In this document: piece after piece, positions 25,688 through 34,984 of the stretch
Layout of the letters: each line of letters opens with the position of its first letter
Numbering within the stretch: the stretch's first letter is position 1
DNA from: Bradyrhizobium mercantei
GTDB taxonomy: Bacteria > Pseudomonadota > Alphaproteobacteria > Rhizobiales > Xanthobacteraceae
Reading direction: 5' to 3'
DNA length: 64,000 nucleotides
NCBI RefSeq assembly: GCF_001982635.1
Contig: NZ_MKFI01000004.1
Coordinates: 489,609 to 553,608, forward strand
The notes under the pieces: generated by a model
What the model was told of the DNA's origin: nothing
Databases searched by the model: none
The model's input: only the letters and a program-made list of their open reading frames with translations
Made by a program: the position numbers and the translations under genes

Positions 25688-26746
25688 ATGGACGTGAACG
25701 AGGAACGTCTCAATTCATTCATGGGAAAGATGATCGGCGATGTCGGCGCGGCGATGAACGCCTCGCTGATGCTGCTGGGAGACAAGCTTGGGCTCTACAG
25801 GGCTCTCGCGCAGCAAGGACCGATGGACGCCGCGGCCCTTGCCAAGGCGACCGGAACCGCCGGCCGCTACGTTCAGGAGTGGCTCTCGGCGCAGGCAGCT
25901 TCCGGCTACATCGAATATGACAGCAAGTCCGGAAAGTTCTCGATGCTGCCCGAGCAGGCGCTTGCGCTTGCCGACGAGGACAGCCCGGTGTTTCTCGGCG
26001 CCGTGGGAAGCCTGGTCGGCGCGACCTTTCTCGACGAGCCGAAGATCACCGACGCATTCAAGACCGGCAAGGGCGTCGGCTGGAACAAGCGCAGCGAGTG
26101 CCTGTTCTGCGGCACCGCCCGCTTCTTCCGCACCAGCTACAAGCACTATCTGGTCCAGGAATGGCTGCCCGCGCTCGAGGGCGTCGTCGACAAGCTGAAG
26201 AAGGGCGCCGTCGTCGCCGATGTCGGTTGCGGCCACGGCGTCTCGACGCGGTTGATGGCGGAGGCATTTCCGAAATCAACCTTCTACGGCTTCGACTATC
26301 ACGACGGCTCGATCCAGGCAGCGCGGCTGTCCGCGAGGGAGGCAGGGCTGTCGGACCGCGTCCATTTCCAGACGCACTCGGCCAAGGACTTCCCCGCCAA
26401 CAAATATGACCTGGTGTGCTTCTTCGATTGCCTGCACGACATGGGAGACCCGGTCGGCGCCCTCAAGCACACCCGCTCCACCCTCGCCGACGACGGCACC
26501 TGCCTGTTGATCGAGCCGTTCGCCAACGACCGGCTGGAGGACAACCTCAATCCGATCGGGCGGGTCTATTACGCCGCCTCGACGATGATCTGCACGCCGG
26601 CCTCGCTGGACCAGGAGGTCGGGCTCGCGCTCGGCGCGCAGGCCGGCGAGACCAGGTTGCGCGAAGTCGCGCGCCAGGGCGGCTTCTCACGGTTCCGCCG
26701 CGCGGCGGAAACGCCGTTCAACCTGATCCTGGAAGCGCGCCCGTAA
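25688..26746 (+). CDS. SAM-dependent methyltransferase with N-terminal winged helix
   Basis: This 352-residue protein has an N-terminal winged-helix domain (residues 20-90; LAKATGTAGRYVQEWLSAQAASGYIE), as in Rv2258c-like methyltransferases. A class I methyltransferase fold follows with the SAM motif VVADVGCGHGVSTRLMAEAFP and acidic FYGFDYHD. The substrate is probably a small molecule. The start has GGAGA upstream. It is a single gene with a hairpin after its stop. Confidence 0.82.
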   Translation: MDVNEERLNSFMGKMIGDVGAAMNASLMLLGDKLGLYRALAQQGPMDAAALAKATGTAGRYVQEWLSAQAASGYIEYDSKSGKFSMLPEQALALADEDSPVFLGAVGSLVGATFLDEPKITDAFKTGKGVGWNKRSECLFCGTARFFRTSYKHYLVQEWLPALEGVVDKLKKGAVVADVGCGHGVSTRLMAEAFPKSTFYGFDYHDGSIQAARLSAREAGLSDRVHFQTHSAKDFPANKYDLVCFFDCLHDMGDPVGALKHTRSTLADDGTCLLIEPFANDRLEDNLNPIGRVYYAASTMICTPASLDQEVGLALGAQAGETRLREVARQGGFSRFRRAAETPFNLILEARP

Positions 26747-26759
26747 TAGCACCACGCAA

Positions 26760-26788
26760 TTGGGCAGCGGCATCACGCCGCCGCCCAA
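26760..26788. terminator. Hairpin between convergent genes
   Basis: TTGGGCAGCGGC (26760-26771) pairs with GCCGCCGCCCAA (26777-26788) with one mismatch and a 5-base loop. Its position between convergent stops suggests a shared terminator; there is no T-run. Confidence 0.5.
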
Positions 26789-26837
26789 TACTGTGTTGCT
26801 GGTCGGTGATTTCGTCGGCAGCTACGCGGCCAGCGCG

Positions 26838-28463
26838 CTACCAGTCCTGCGATTGCCAATAGTACTGGCCGCCGCCGCGCCGGCGCGGATTGGCGGCTTG
26901 CGGATTGCCGTAATACGGGGTGCCGTACTGGGTCGGCGCTTGCGGATTGCCGTATTGGGGATAGCCGTATTGGGTGCCCGACTGCGGATTCCAGCTGCGC
27001 TGCGAGAAGAAGCCGAAGCCGTCGTCCCCGCTCGCAACCGGGTAATCCTCATCCATCGGCCGCGGTGTCGGCTTGCGCGTGATGAAACCGCCCTGGGGCT
27101 GGTTGCTCAGCACCGCAACGAACTCGGTCCGATAGTTGGTCTCGGCGCTCAGCGGCTCGTCCGAGATGATGATCGATGAGCGCGGCACGGCGGTCGGCGC
27201 AATGCGATCCAGCACGTCCTGCGGGATGGTCACGCGGTCGAGCGCGTCCTTGGCGTTATCGCCGTCGTCGATCGTCACCTCGGTCCAGCGCAGCCCGGCG
27301 TCGCTCTTCGCCATCGCCGAATAGATGTGCGTGCCGATCGGCTTGTCCGGATCGCGGATGGTGACGGGAACCTCGATGCTCGAGTCGAACACCTCGCCCC
27401 CGTCAGCCCATGGCTTATGCGTGTTGCGGCGCACGTAGAGCTTCTGCGTGGCGCGGCTGATGTAGACCGAGACCGGCTCGAGCGCGAGTTTCGCCTCGGT
27501 CGCCGCCTTCTGGGTATCGGCCTTCTTGGTCTCGGCCGCCTTGGCAGCATCCTTTGCGGCCGCTGCCGCATCGAGCTTCGGCTTGGCGTCGCCCTGGGCT
27601 GCCTCGTATTGCGTGGTCGCTTCCGCCGCCTTGGCAACCGCCTTCTGCTTCAGGTCCTCGGCGCGCGCCTTGGCCTGGTCGGTCTTGGCATTGGCGAGCG
27701 TCTTGTCGGCCAACGCAACCGCAGCGTCGGCACGGGTCTTGATCTGTTGCAGTTTGCGCAGCGACGCCGGCGTGAACAGTGCGGCCTCCTTGGTCGCGGC
27801 CGCGGAGGCCTTCTTGGCCTCGTCGGCCACCTTGGCGGCATCCGCCGCCTCGCGCGAGAGCTTTTCAGCGCGCGCCGGAGCAGCCGCGATGGCCTCAGCA
27901 TTCGGCACGAACAGGGCCGGATGGGTGAAATCGACCGGGGCCGCGTCGTTCGGCGCGATGATCACCCGCATCCCGATACGCGTCTTGTCGAACAGCTTCT
28001 CGGCGAAGTCATAGGGCATCCGCACGCAGCCGTGGGAGGCGGCATATCCCGGCAACGGCCCGCCATGCAGCGCGATACCGTTCCAGGTGATGCGCTGCAT
28101 GTTCGGCATCCAGGCATCGTCGTACATGGTCGAGTGATGGTCCTTGTCCTTCTCGACCAGCGCAAAGATGCCGGCCGGGGTCTCGCGTCCCTTGACGCCG
28201 CTCGACACCGGCGCGCGGTAAATCCAGCCGTCGGCGTCGTAGAAGGTCACCTTCTGGGCGCTGATCGACACGATCGCCATGATCGGCTCACCCGCGGTGC
28301 GCGGCGCCGTCGCCTCGACGGTGGCCGCGGGACGCTGCTGCTTCGCCGCGGCGCTGCCGGTCGGTGACGCGAGTGTGACCATCGTCGCGAAAGTCACAAA
28401 GGCGGGAAGTCCCCAACGCCGCATCGCTCCGGTGGTCTGCGCCGTCGTCGTTCGATTTCTCAT
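26838..28463 (-). CDS. L,D-transpeptidase (YkuD) with coiled linker and second, non-catalytic YkuD-like domain
   Basis: This 541-residue envelope protein has a signal/membrane segment near residues 15-40 and a YkuD domain at about 62-170. The catalytic signature is HGGPLPGYAASHGCVRM (His133, Cys146 nucleophile), for peptidoglycan 3-3 cross-linking or attachment. Residues about 195-330 are a long Ala/Lys-rich coiled coil. Residues about 340-430 resemble YkuD again (VYISRATQKLYVRR, PVTIRDPDKPIGTHIY) but lack the HGxxxxSHGC motif. The tail has Tyr/Gly/Pro/Gln repeats. The start has a GAGGAA site. An EcfG-like promoter lies upstream. Confidence 0.83.
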   Translation of the reverse strand: MRNRTTTAQTTGAMRRWGLPAFVTFATMVTLASPTGSAAAKQQRPAATVEATAPRTAGEPIMAIVSISAQKVTFYDADGWIYRAPVSSGVKGRETPAGIFALVEKDKDHHSTMYDDAWMPNMQRITWNGIALHGGPLPGYAASHGCVRMPYDFAEKLFDKTRIGMRVIIAPNDAAPVDFTHPALFVPNAEAIAAAPARAEKLSREAADAAKVADEAKKASAAATKEAALFTPASLRKLQQIKTRADAAVALADKTLANAKTDQAKARAEDLKQKAVAKAAEATTQYEAAQGDAKPKLDAAAAAKDAAKAAETKKADTQKAATEAKLALEPVSVYISRATQKLYVRRNTHKPWADGGEVFDSSIEVPVTIRDPDKPIGTHIYSAMAKSDAGLRWTEVTIDDGDNAKDALDRVTIPQDVLDRIAPTAVPRSSIIISDEPLSAETNYRTEFVAVLSNQPQGGFITRKPTPRPMDEDYPVASGDDGFGFFSQRSWNPQSGTQYGYPQYGNPQAPTQYGTPYYGNPQAANPRRRGGGQYYWQSQDW

Positions 28464-28532
28464 GCCATTCCTCGGTCGAAATGCCTGCCCGCGCTGCGTC
28501 GATCCGTACCAGAGCACGATTTTGGTTTAATT

Positions 28533-28558
28533 AACCGCTGCCGGCATCGGCGCGTTCC
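28533..28558 (-). promoter_or_regulatory. EcfG-like (general stress sigma) promoter for the L,D-transpeptidase
   Basis: On the minus strand GGAAC (28558-28554) is followed after 17 bases by GGTT (28536-28533), close to the alphaproteobacterial EcfG consensus GGAAC-N16/17-CGTT. The -10 element would sit about 70 bases before the ATG. Its first -10 base deviates. Confidence 0.4.
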
Positions 28559-28567
28559 AACAGCAAA

Positions 28568-28589
28568 TCACTCATATGTTCACTCATAT
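28568..28589. repeat. Direct repeat in the transpeptidase upstream region
   Basis: TCACTCATAT occurs twice (28568-28577 and 28580-28589), 12 bases apart, about one helical turn. It lies just upstream of the EcfG-like promoter and could be a tandem protein-binding site. Confidence 0.4.
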
Positions 28590-28697
28590 ATGACGCCGCA
28601 TGCATGAGGAAGGGTGCCGCACGGCCAAAACCGGCCGATCGCCGCCGATTCCGCAGCTTTGGGGGTAGCGGCCTGCGGCCGCGGTCGCGCTTCGCTG

Positions 28698-29945
28698 TCA
28701 TGCGGTCCGCCGCGTCTCCGGCATCACCAGCCAGATCACGAACAACCCGAGCGCGGCGACGCCGGCGAGGCCCATGAAGGCGGTGCTGCTGCCGAGCTTG
28801 TCGCTGACATAGCCGGCCAGCACCGTGCTGAGCGACGCGCCGATACCGACCGCGGTGCCGACAATGCCTTGCGCCAGGTTGAAATGGCCGCTGCCGAACG
28901 CAACGTCGGCCACGATCAGCGGCACCATCACGCTGAAGATCGCCGCCGTGATGCCGTCGAAGATCTGCACCATGACCAGCAGATAGGGATCGCGCACCGT
29001 CGCGAACAACAGCCCGCGGATCACCAGCGAGGCGAAGGCCAGCAGGAGCAATGGCCGCCGGCCGATAATTTGGGCCTTGCGGCCGACCGACGGCGAGCAC
29101 AGCGCGACGATCGCCTGCGGCACAATGATGCAGGCCGCGATCAGCACCGGCGCCCATTGGCTCGAGCGCGTGGTGACCACGCCCGCCATCAACGGCAGCA
29201 TCGCGGCATTGGCGAGCTGGAACAGCATCATCGCGCCGGCGAAGATCAGCAGCGGCCGCTGCCGCACCAAGGTGACGACGCTGGTGGCGCGCTTGTCGGG
29301 AACCTCGCGTTTCACCTCGCCATGGGCCTGCGCGATGTCGATCTCGCGTTCGCGGATCCGCGCCAGCGACAGCAGCGTCGGGATCGCCAGGATGAAGGTG
29401 ACGAGGAACACCGAGCGGCTCGACAAAAAATAGCCGCAGGCGCCCATCAGCGCCGCGGCCGAGCCGCTGCCGAGCGAGGCGAAACGCGCATTGCGGCCGA
29501 GCCGCTCGCCGATCGCAAGCGGCCCGACCAGGCCGAGGCTGATCGCGGCGATCGCAGGTCCCAGCACGCAGCTTGCGAGCGCATGCAGGGTGGCGGCGAG
29601 CGTCACCACGGGCAGGATCGGCCACAGCGCGTAGGCCAGCGCGCTGGCGCCGATGGCGGCCACCGCACAACCCGCGACGACCCGCTCCGAGCGCGCCGCA
29701 TCGACGATCGCGCCGCCCGGCATCTGGCCGAGCAGGCCGATGATGCCGCCGATCGAGAGCACGAAGCCGATCTCGACCTGGGTCCATTTCTGGGTCGTCA
29801 GATAGACCGCGATGAACGGGCCGAATCCGGTCTGTACATCGGCCAGGAAGAAAATGAACCAGTCGAGCCCGCGCTGGCTTTCGCGCGACGGCGCGCGCGG
29901 CTGCTCCGGCCTCTGTTGATCGGGGACACGTGGCACAATCTTCAT
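28698..29945 (-). CDS. MFS transporter
   Basis: This 415-residue major-facilitator protein has roughly 12 hydrophobic helices. The first helix follows a hydrophilic N-terminus (LDWFIFFLADVQTGFGPFIAVYL), and the loop 2-3 region is GQMPGGAIVDAARSERV. A second half begins near PDKRATSVVTLVRQRPLL. The substrate is unknown; it is not an obvious drug pump by motif. The ribosome-binding site is weak. It lies about 80 bp after the PRC-barrel gene in the same direction, so it may be co-transcribed. Confidence 0.78.
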   Translation of the reverse strand: MKIVPRVPDQQRPEQPRAPSRESQRGLDWFIFFLADVQTGFGPFIAVYLTTQKWTQVEIGFVLSIGGIIGLLGQMPGGAIVDAARSERVVAGCAVAAIGASALAYALWPILPVVTLAATLHALASCVLGPAIAAISLGLVGPLAIGERLGRNARFASLGSGSAAALMGACGYFLSSRSVFLVTFILAIPTLLSLARIREREIDIAQAHGEVKREVPDKRATSVVTLVRQRPLLIFAGAMMLFQLANAAMLPLMAGVVTTRSSQWAPVLIAACIIVPQAIVALCSPSVGRKAQIIGRRPLLLLAFASLVIRGLLFATVRDPYLLVMVQIFDGITAAIFSVMVPLIVADVAFGSGHFNLAQGIVGTAVGIGASLSTVLAGYVSDKLGSSTAFMGLAGVAALGLFVIWLVMPETRRTA

Positions 29946-30024
29946 GCCGCCGGCTGATCGCTCGCCACGATCGTCGCCAACCGTCTCGAAGGAAGAGTTC
30001 GGACGCGCGACCAGCTTCAGCCCC

Positions 30025-30558
30025 CTAATGTTCGTAATCCCATGGGTGGAGATTGCCGGCCGCGCCCAGCACGATCAGCGGCGTATCTTCCTTGTATTCA
30101 GGCGCAGCGCTCACCTGCTGCTTGTTGAGGTCCAGCGTGATGCTGTCGCTCTTGCTGGAAACGCCGGCAAAACGCAGCGCGTTCCAATCGACCACGATCT
30201 TGCGGCTGCCGACGCCGAGAAAGCCGCCGAAATCGATCACCGCGGCGCGCACCTTGCCGTCGCGGTCGACGATGACGTCGACGATGCGCCCCATGTCCTC
30301 ATTGGCGGAACTGCGCACGTCGCGCCCGAGAATGCCGTGCGCGTCGCGCGCGCCGATCACGGTCACCGACGGCGGCGGCGACGGCTCCTTGGCCTGCTCC
30401 TTCGGCGCCGCGGCCGGTGGCGCCGGAGCGGCTGGCGACGCCTGTGCTGCTGGCGGCGGTGATGGTGCCGGCGCCGGCGATGCGTCATCGGCGGCCCGGA
30501 CACCAGCGCATGTCAGCAGCACCGCTGCGACCAGTATGACGATGACCCTCGAACGCAT
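30025..30558 (-). CDS. Exported PRC-barrel domain protein
   Basis: This 177-residue protein has a signal peptide (MRSRVIVILVAAVLLTCAGVRA), a low-complexity Pro/Ala linker (residues 25-62) and a PRC-barrel (about 75-150; LGRDVRSSANEDMGRIVDVIVDRDGKVRAAVIDFGG). PRC-barrels bind protein partners; a periplasmic role is inferred. The start has GGGGAGAG upstream. It lies between the debranching-type gene and the MFS gene, all on one strand. Confidence 0.75.
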   Translation of the reverse strand: MRSRVIVILVAAVLLTCAGVRAADDASPAPAPSPPPAAQASPAAPAPPAAAPKEQAKEPSPPPSVTVIGARDAHGILGRDVRSSANEDMGRIVDVIVDRDGKVRAAVIDFGGFLGVGSRKIVVDWNALRFAGVSSKSDSITLDLNKQQVSAAPEYKEDTPLIVLGAAGNLHPWDYEH

Positions 30559-30628
30559 GTTACTCTCCCCACGATTTCCTTAGGCTGCGCGGCGGCCTGC
30601 GACGACGCTCCACGCCGCGCGACGACAC

Positions 30629-32830
30629 TTAATGCGTCAGCACGATCGACACCTGGATCTGGCCGCGCGTGCGCAACACTTCGAGCGACACCTCGTCGCC
30701 GTGACGGCGCAGCCGCAGATCGACGCTGGACGCGCCGAGCCTGAGATCGCGCAGCACCACGTCGTTGAGGAATTCCGGCAGCCGCGGATCGCGCAGCCGG
30801 ATCTCGCCGCGCGCGGTGTCGAATTCCAGGCCGAGCGCAGCCTCCAGCAGCGTGAACGGCGTCGCGCTTGCCCAGGCCTGCGGGGCGCAGGCCACGGGAT
30901 AGAGCACCGGACCGCGCCGGCGTTCGCGACGAAAGCCGCAGAACAGCTCCGGCAGCCGCCGCAGCTCCATATAGCTTGCGGCGTCGAACAGCCCCTTGAA
31001 CAGATGCGCGACCGAATGCTTGAGGCCGTAGCGCGCAAATCCAAGTGCGATCAGCGCATTGTCGTGCGGCCAGATCGAGCCGTCGTGATAGGACATCGGG
31101 TTGTAGCGCGCTTCGCCCACGGCGACGGTGCGGATGCCCCAGCCCGAGAAGAATTTCTGGCTCATCAGATCGGCGGCAACCCGCCGCGCGCGATCCTCCC
31201 GCACCATGCCGGAGAACAATGTCTGTCCGGCATTCGACGTGCGCACCTTGCACGGCCGCTTGGCGCCGTCGAGCGCGACCGCGTAGGTGCCGAGCTCCTC
31301 GCACCAGAACGCCTGCTCGAACCGCGCGCGCAGCCGCTCGGCCTCGGCGTCGAGCTTTGCAGCCTTATCCGCAAAGCCGAGCTGGCGCGCCGTGCGCGCG
31401 GCAAGCTGCTTGCCGGCGAACACGTAGCCCTGCACTTCCGCCAGCGCGATATTGCCCTCGGCGAGCGTTCCGTCGGCGTGGAAGATGGCGTCGAAGGAGT
31501 CCTTCCAGCCCTGATTGCGAAGCCCCTCGTCGGTGGCGCGCTGGTATTCGACGAAACCGTCGCGGTCGGGATCGCCCGGACCGTCGATCCATTGCAATCC
31601 CGCCTCGACCGCGGGCCACAGCTCGCGCAACGTCTCGACGTCGCCGGTGCGCTCGAGATAGAGCCCGGCGAGCAGCACGAACAGCGGGGTCGAATCGACG
31701 CTGCCGTAATAATGCGCGAACGGCACCTCGCGCAGCGCGGCCATCTCGCCGCCGCGCATCTCGTGCAGGATCTTGCCCGGCGCGGCATCGTTCAGCGGAT
31801 CGACCGTCTTGGCCTGGAACAGCGCCAGCCGCTTCAGCACGCCCTGGGCGATCCGCGGGTCGACCCACAGCATCTGCAGCGCGGTGATCAGCCCGTCGCG
31901 ACCGAACGTCGTCGAGTACCAGGGAATGCCGGCATAGGGATAGCGGCCCTGCGGCGTCTCGGTCATCAGCATGTTGAGGTCGGCCATCGCCTGGCACAGC
32001 ACCTCGTTGAAGATGTTGTTGGAGGTCTCGATCGAGGCCGCGCCGGCCGACGAATTCCGCATCTCGCGGCGATGCGCCAAGAGCCCGCGAAAGAACGGCA
32101 CCGGCTTCTGCATGATCGGCTTGTTGCAGGAGACCGCGACGAACAGCGACGTGACCTGCGCCGGCTCGAGCTCGAAATGATAGGTCGCCGCGTTGACCGA
32201 CAACCGGGTCGGCCGCGGATCGAAATGCAGTGCGGTGATCCGCGTCTGCTCGTCGAGGCCGCAATATTCCAGCACGACGTCGGTCGGGCCGAGCAGCTTG
32301 CTCGAGCCGATGCCGCGCCGCGGCCGCCGCTCGCCGCGCACCTCGAACAAATCGGCAAAGTCATTGTCGAACAGCAGCGTGAGATCGAAGCTTGCAGCAT
32401 GATCGCCGTGATTCTGCAGGCCGATGCGCTGATAGAAGGTGCCGCGCCACAGGAAGATCGAGCGCACGATGTGCAGCGTGTCTTTCTGCAGGGTCAGACG
32501 GTCGTCGCGATAGACGTCGGAATTGGTGAGATCGACCGTCAGCGCCGAATTGTCGTCGCGCATGTTGGAGCCGAGCAGCAGCGGCTGCACGTCCTCCAGC
32601 ACCATCTCAAGCCGCGCCAGGTAGCGCGTGTCGGCGTTGAACAGGCCGTCCGGCCCACCGGCCGAGGCGCCGATATCGCCATGGCTGTCGAGCACGATGA
32701 AGGTGTCGTCATGCTTGAGCGAGCGCCGCGGCCGCGCCGCGGGCCCGGTCATCGGAATGTAGAACGGCGATTCGGCGACGTGCTCAGTGATGCGAGCAGT
32801 GATGATCTGCGTAACGACGTCAGCTGCCAT
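30629..32830 (-). CDS. Amylo-alpha-1,6-glucosidase (glycogen debranching-type)
   Basis: This 733-residue cytoplasmic protein has the bacterial debranching N-terminal beta domain (residues 30-230; FIVLDSHGDIG, GLFNADTRYLARLEM) and a six-hairpin catalytic domain with YAGIPWYSTTFGRDGLITALQML and the WKDSFDAIFHADG and YNPMSYHDGSIWPHDNALIA segments. It probably removes alpha-1,6 branches or trims a related glucan. In rhizobia such proteins often sit beside a GT4 glycosyltransferase, as here (GT4 about 2 kb upstream). The start has an AGAGG site. Confidence 0.83.
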   Translation of the reverse strand: MAADVVTQIITARITEHVAESPFYIPMTGPAARPRRSLKHDDTFIVLDSHGDIGASAGGPDGLFNADTRYLARLEMVLEDVQPLLLGSNMRDDNSALTVDLTNSDVYRDDRLTLQKDTLHIVRSIFLWRGTFYQRIGLQNHGDHAASFDLTLLFDNDFADLFEVRGERRPRRGIGSSKLLGPTDVVLEYCGLDEQTRITALHFDPRPTRLSVNAATYHFELEPAQVTSLFVAVSCNKPIMQKPVPFFRGLLAHRREMRNSSAGAASIETSNNIFNEVLCQAMADLNMLMTETPQGRYPYAGIPWYSTTFGRDGLITALQMLWVDPRIAQGVLKRLALFQAKTVDPLNDAAPGKILHEMRGGEMAALREVPFAHYYGSVDSTPLFVLLAGLYLERTGDVETLRELWPAVEAGLQWIDGPGDPDRDGFVEYQRATDEGLRNQGWKDSFDAIFHADGTLAEGNIALAEVQGYVFAGKQLAARTARQLGFADKAAKLDAEAERLRARFEQAFWCEELGTYAVALDGAKRPCKVRTSNAGQTLFSGMVREDRARRVAADLMSQKFFSGWGIRTVAVGEARYNPMSYHDGSIWPHDNALIALGFARYGLKHSVAHLFKGLFDAASYMELRRLPELFCGFRRERRRGPVLYPVACAPQAWASATPFTLLEAALGLEFDTARGEIRLRDPRLPEFLNDVVLRDLRLGASSVDLRLRRHGDEVSLEVLRTRGQIQVSIVLTH

Positions 32831-32907
32831 CTGAACCTCTGGCGACTTTGCTTACTCGGCCCGAACGAACGCACCGGAAACGCAAGGATACGCTTGATGA
32901 CGCGGGG

Positions 32908-34671
32908 TCAGGCCGCGCTGGTGGAGAGGCGGCCCATTTCGCGCGCGACCAGGTCGCGGTAGGGACCCCTTCCCTTCACCAGGATATCCGGCGGACCGTC
33001 CTCGACGATCCGGCCGCCCTGCAGCACGACCACGCGATCGAAGCTGCGCAGCGTCGCGAGGCGATGCGCGATCGCGACCACCGTACGCCCGCGCATCAGG
33101 CGCGACAACGCCTCGCGGATCGCCTCCTCGGATTCCGCATCGAGTGCCGCGGTGGCCTCGTCGAGCAGCAGGATCGGCGCATCCTTGAGGAAGGCGCGCG
33201 CGATCGCAATGCGCTGGCGCTGGCCGCCCGAAACCTTGACACCACGATCGCCGACGATGGTGTTCATGCCTTCGGGCAGGCTTTCGATGAAGTCGCAGCG
33301 CGCCGCGATCGCCGCCCGCAGCACTTCGTCGTCGGTGGCGTCCGGCCGGCCGTAGCGGATGTTCTCGAGGATCGAACGGTGGAACAGCGAGATGTCCTGC
33401 GGCACCACCGAGATCGCCGCGCGCAGGCTCTGCTGGGTGACGCGCGAGATGTCCTGGCCGTCGACCGAGATGTTGCCCTGCTCGACGTCGTAGAAGCGCT
33501 GCAGAAGGGTAAACAGTGTTGACTTGCCGCCGCCGGATTGCCCGACCAGGCCGACCCGCTGGCCGGGCTGGATGCGCAAGCTGAAGCGCTCGAACACCTG
33601 GAGGCCGCCGGGATAGCGGAACGAGACGTTGTTGAAGGCGATCGCCGCGCCGCTCTTCACCAGCGCCTCGGCCTCCGGATGGTCCTTCAGCTCATGCGGC
33701 TGCAACAGCGTCGCCAGGGCCTCGGTGAGGCGAGCGACATGTTGGGTGACGTCGACCAGCGCAACCGCGAGATCGCGGGTGGCGCTCAGGATCGAGATGC
33801 CGAGCGTGCAGACCAGCACGACGTCGCCGGTGGTGGCCTGGCCCTGCTGCCAGAGCGAGAGCGCCCAGGCCAGCATCGCGATCGTCAGGATCACGGTCAC
33901 GCCGGCGTGAACGAGGCGGAGCTTTTCGAGATAGCGCAGGGAACGGCCGCGCGCGACGAGTTCCCGATTGACGGTCGCGTCGAAACGGTCGTGCTCGTAG
34001 CCGAGGCCGCAGAACGCGCGCACCAGGGGCAGGTTGTTGATGACGTCGACCATTTCGCCGTCGACGGCAGCTGCCCGGTTGGCGAAATCGTCGTGCAGCG
34101 GCCGGCCGGCAGCGGCCATGCGGAACATCGCCACCACCATGGTTCCCGCAATCAGGATCAGCACTGCTGACATTGTCACGCTGACGGTTCCAACCAGCGT
34201 GATCGCCGCGAAGGTGGCGATGCAGGGCGGCAACACGTTCCATACGAACATGTTCTCGACGGTGAACACCGCGTTCGACGTCGCCGTGATCCGGCTGGTC
34301 AGCATGCCCGGCAGCCGGTCCGTGAAATAGCTCGGCGCGTGGCCGGTGAGATGGCGGAACATGTCGCGGCGAAGGTCGCCGGTGACGCTCACAAAGGTGT
34401 AGCTCGCGGTCCAGCTCGCGATCCGCCACATGAAGTTGTCGGCTGCGATCAGCGACATGAGCAGAGCGAATGCCAGCCATACGCCATTCGCGGCCGACGG
34501 CCCCGCCGACAGGGCGTCGACCAGATTCTTCACGCCGTACTGCGTGCCCACCGAGCAGGCAACCGCCGCGCCGACGGCCGACAAGATTACAACATGCGAC
34601 GGAAGCCGCCGGCGCAGATAGCGCAGCACAAAGGGAAAGGGACGGTGCGCGTATCCTGACAGATGGTCCAT
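32908..34671 (-). CDS. ABC exporter, fused permease-ATPase
   Basis: This 587-residue half-transporter has an N-terminal type I exporter membrane domain of about six helices (from VVILSAVGAAVACSVGTQYG) and a C-terminal ATPase: Walker A GQSGGGKST, signature VKVSGGQRQRIAIARAFL, Walker B ILLLDEATAALD and H-loop AIAHRLATL. It resembles the MsbA/Atm1/NdvA group exporting lipids, glucans or peptides. Start at MDHLSGYAH is supported by AGGA. The genes downstream (debranching enzyme) and across the divergent promoter (GT4) suggest a glucan or polysaccharide substrate; that is inference. Confidence 0.83.
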   Translation of the reverse strand: MDHLSGYAHRPFPFVLRYLRRRLPSHVVILSAVGAAVACSVGTQYGVKNLVDALSAGPSAANGVWLAFALLMSLIAADNFMWRIASWTASYTFVSVTGDLRRDMFRHLTGHAPSYFTDRLPGMLTSRITATSNAVFTVENMFVWNVLPPCIATFAAITLVGTVSVTMSAVLILIAGTMVVAMFRMAAAGRPLHDDFANRAAAVDGEMVDVINNLPLVRAFCGLGYEHDRFDATVNRELVARGRSLRYLEKLRLVHAGVTVILTIAMLAWALSLWQQGQATTGDVVLVCTLGISILSATRDLAVALVDVTQHVARLTEALATLLQPHELKDHPEAEALVKSGAAIAFNNVSFRYPGGLQVFERFSLRIQPGQRVGLVGQSGGGKSTLFTLLQRFYDVEQGNISVDGQDISRVTQQSLRAAISVVPQDISLFHRSILENIRYGRPDATDDEVLRAAIAARCDFIESLPEGMNTIVGDRGVKVSGGQRQRIAIARAFLKDAPILLLDEATAALDAESEEAIREALSRLMRGRTVVAIAHRLATLRSFDRVVVLQGGRIVEDGPPDILVKGRGPYRDLVAREMGRLSTSAA

Positions 34672-34984
34672 GACGTCCTGCAAAGCTGTTGAAGGTGAAC
34701 GAGAAAATTTTAGTCGAAGCTCTCGTGCACGATGACGTGAAGGGCGGCGGCGGGATTCCTTGATGCAGCCATCACTGCGCAACAATTTTGCAACGCTGGC
34801 GTCGGCAAAAACGTGTTGGAGCGAGATGGCATCAGCAAGACCACAGTGTGATGGAAGAAAGAAGCGGCAGATCTCCCGCCCTTAAGGAACCACGCACGTG
34901 CGAGAACGTTCCCGTCTTTGGCATGTCGGTGCCATCAGAGGGCTGAGGGTAGTTCATTCCACATCACAAACAGGAGACGGAGAA
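34672..34984. other. Divergent regulatory region between ABC exporter and GT4 genes
   Basis: This 313-bp interval has no supported gene. It contains the EcfG-type promoter at 34886-34912 and the AGGAGACGGAG ribosome-binding site of the GT4 gene. The left two thirds are moderately A/T-rich with no motif I can name. Confidence 0.55.
34886..34912. promoter_or_regulatory. EcfG (general stress response) promoter, possibly bidirectional
   Basis: On the plus strand GGAAC (34886-34890) is followed after exactly 16 bases by CGTT (34907-34910), a full match to the alphaproteobacterial EcfG consensus, 75 bp before the GT4 start. On the minus strand the same site reads GGAAC (34912-34908), N16, GGTT, and could also serve the divergent ABC exporter. 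Confidence 0.65.
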
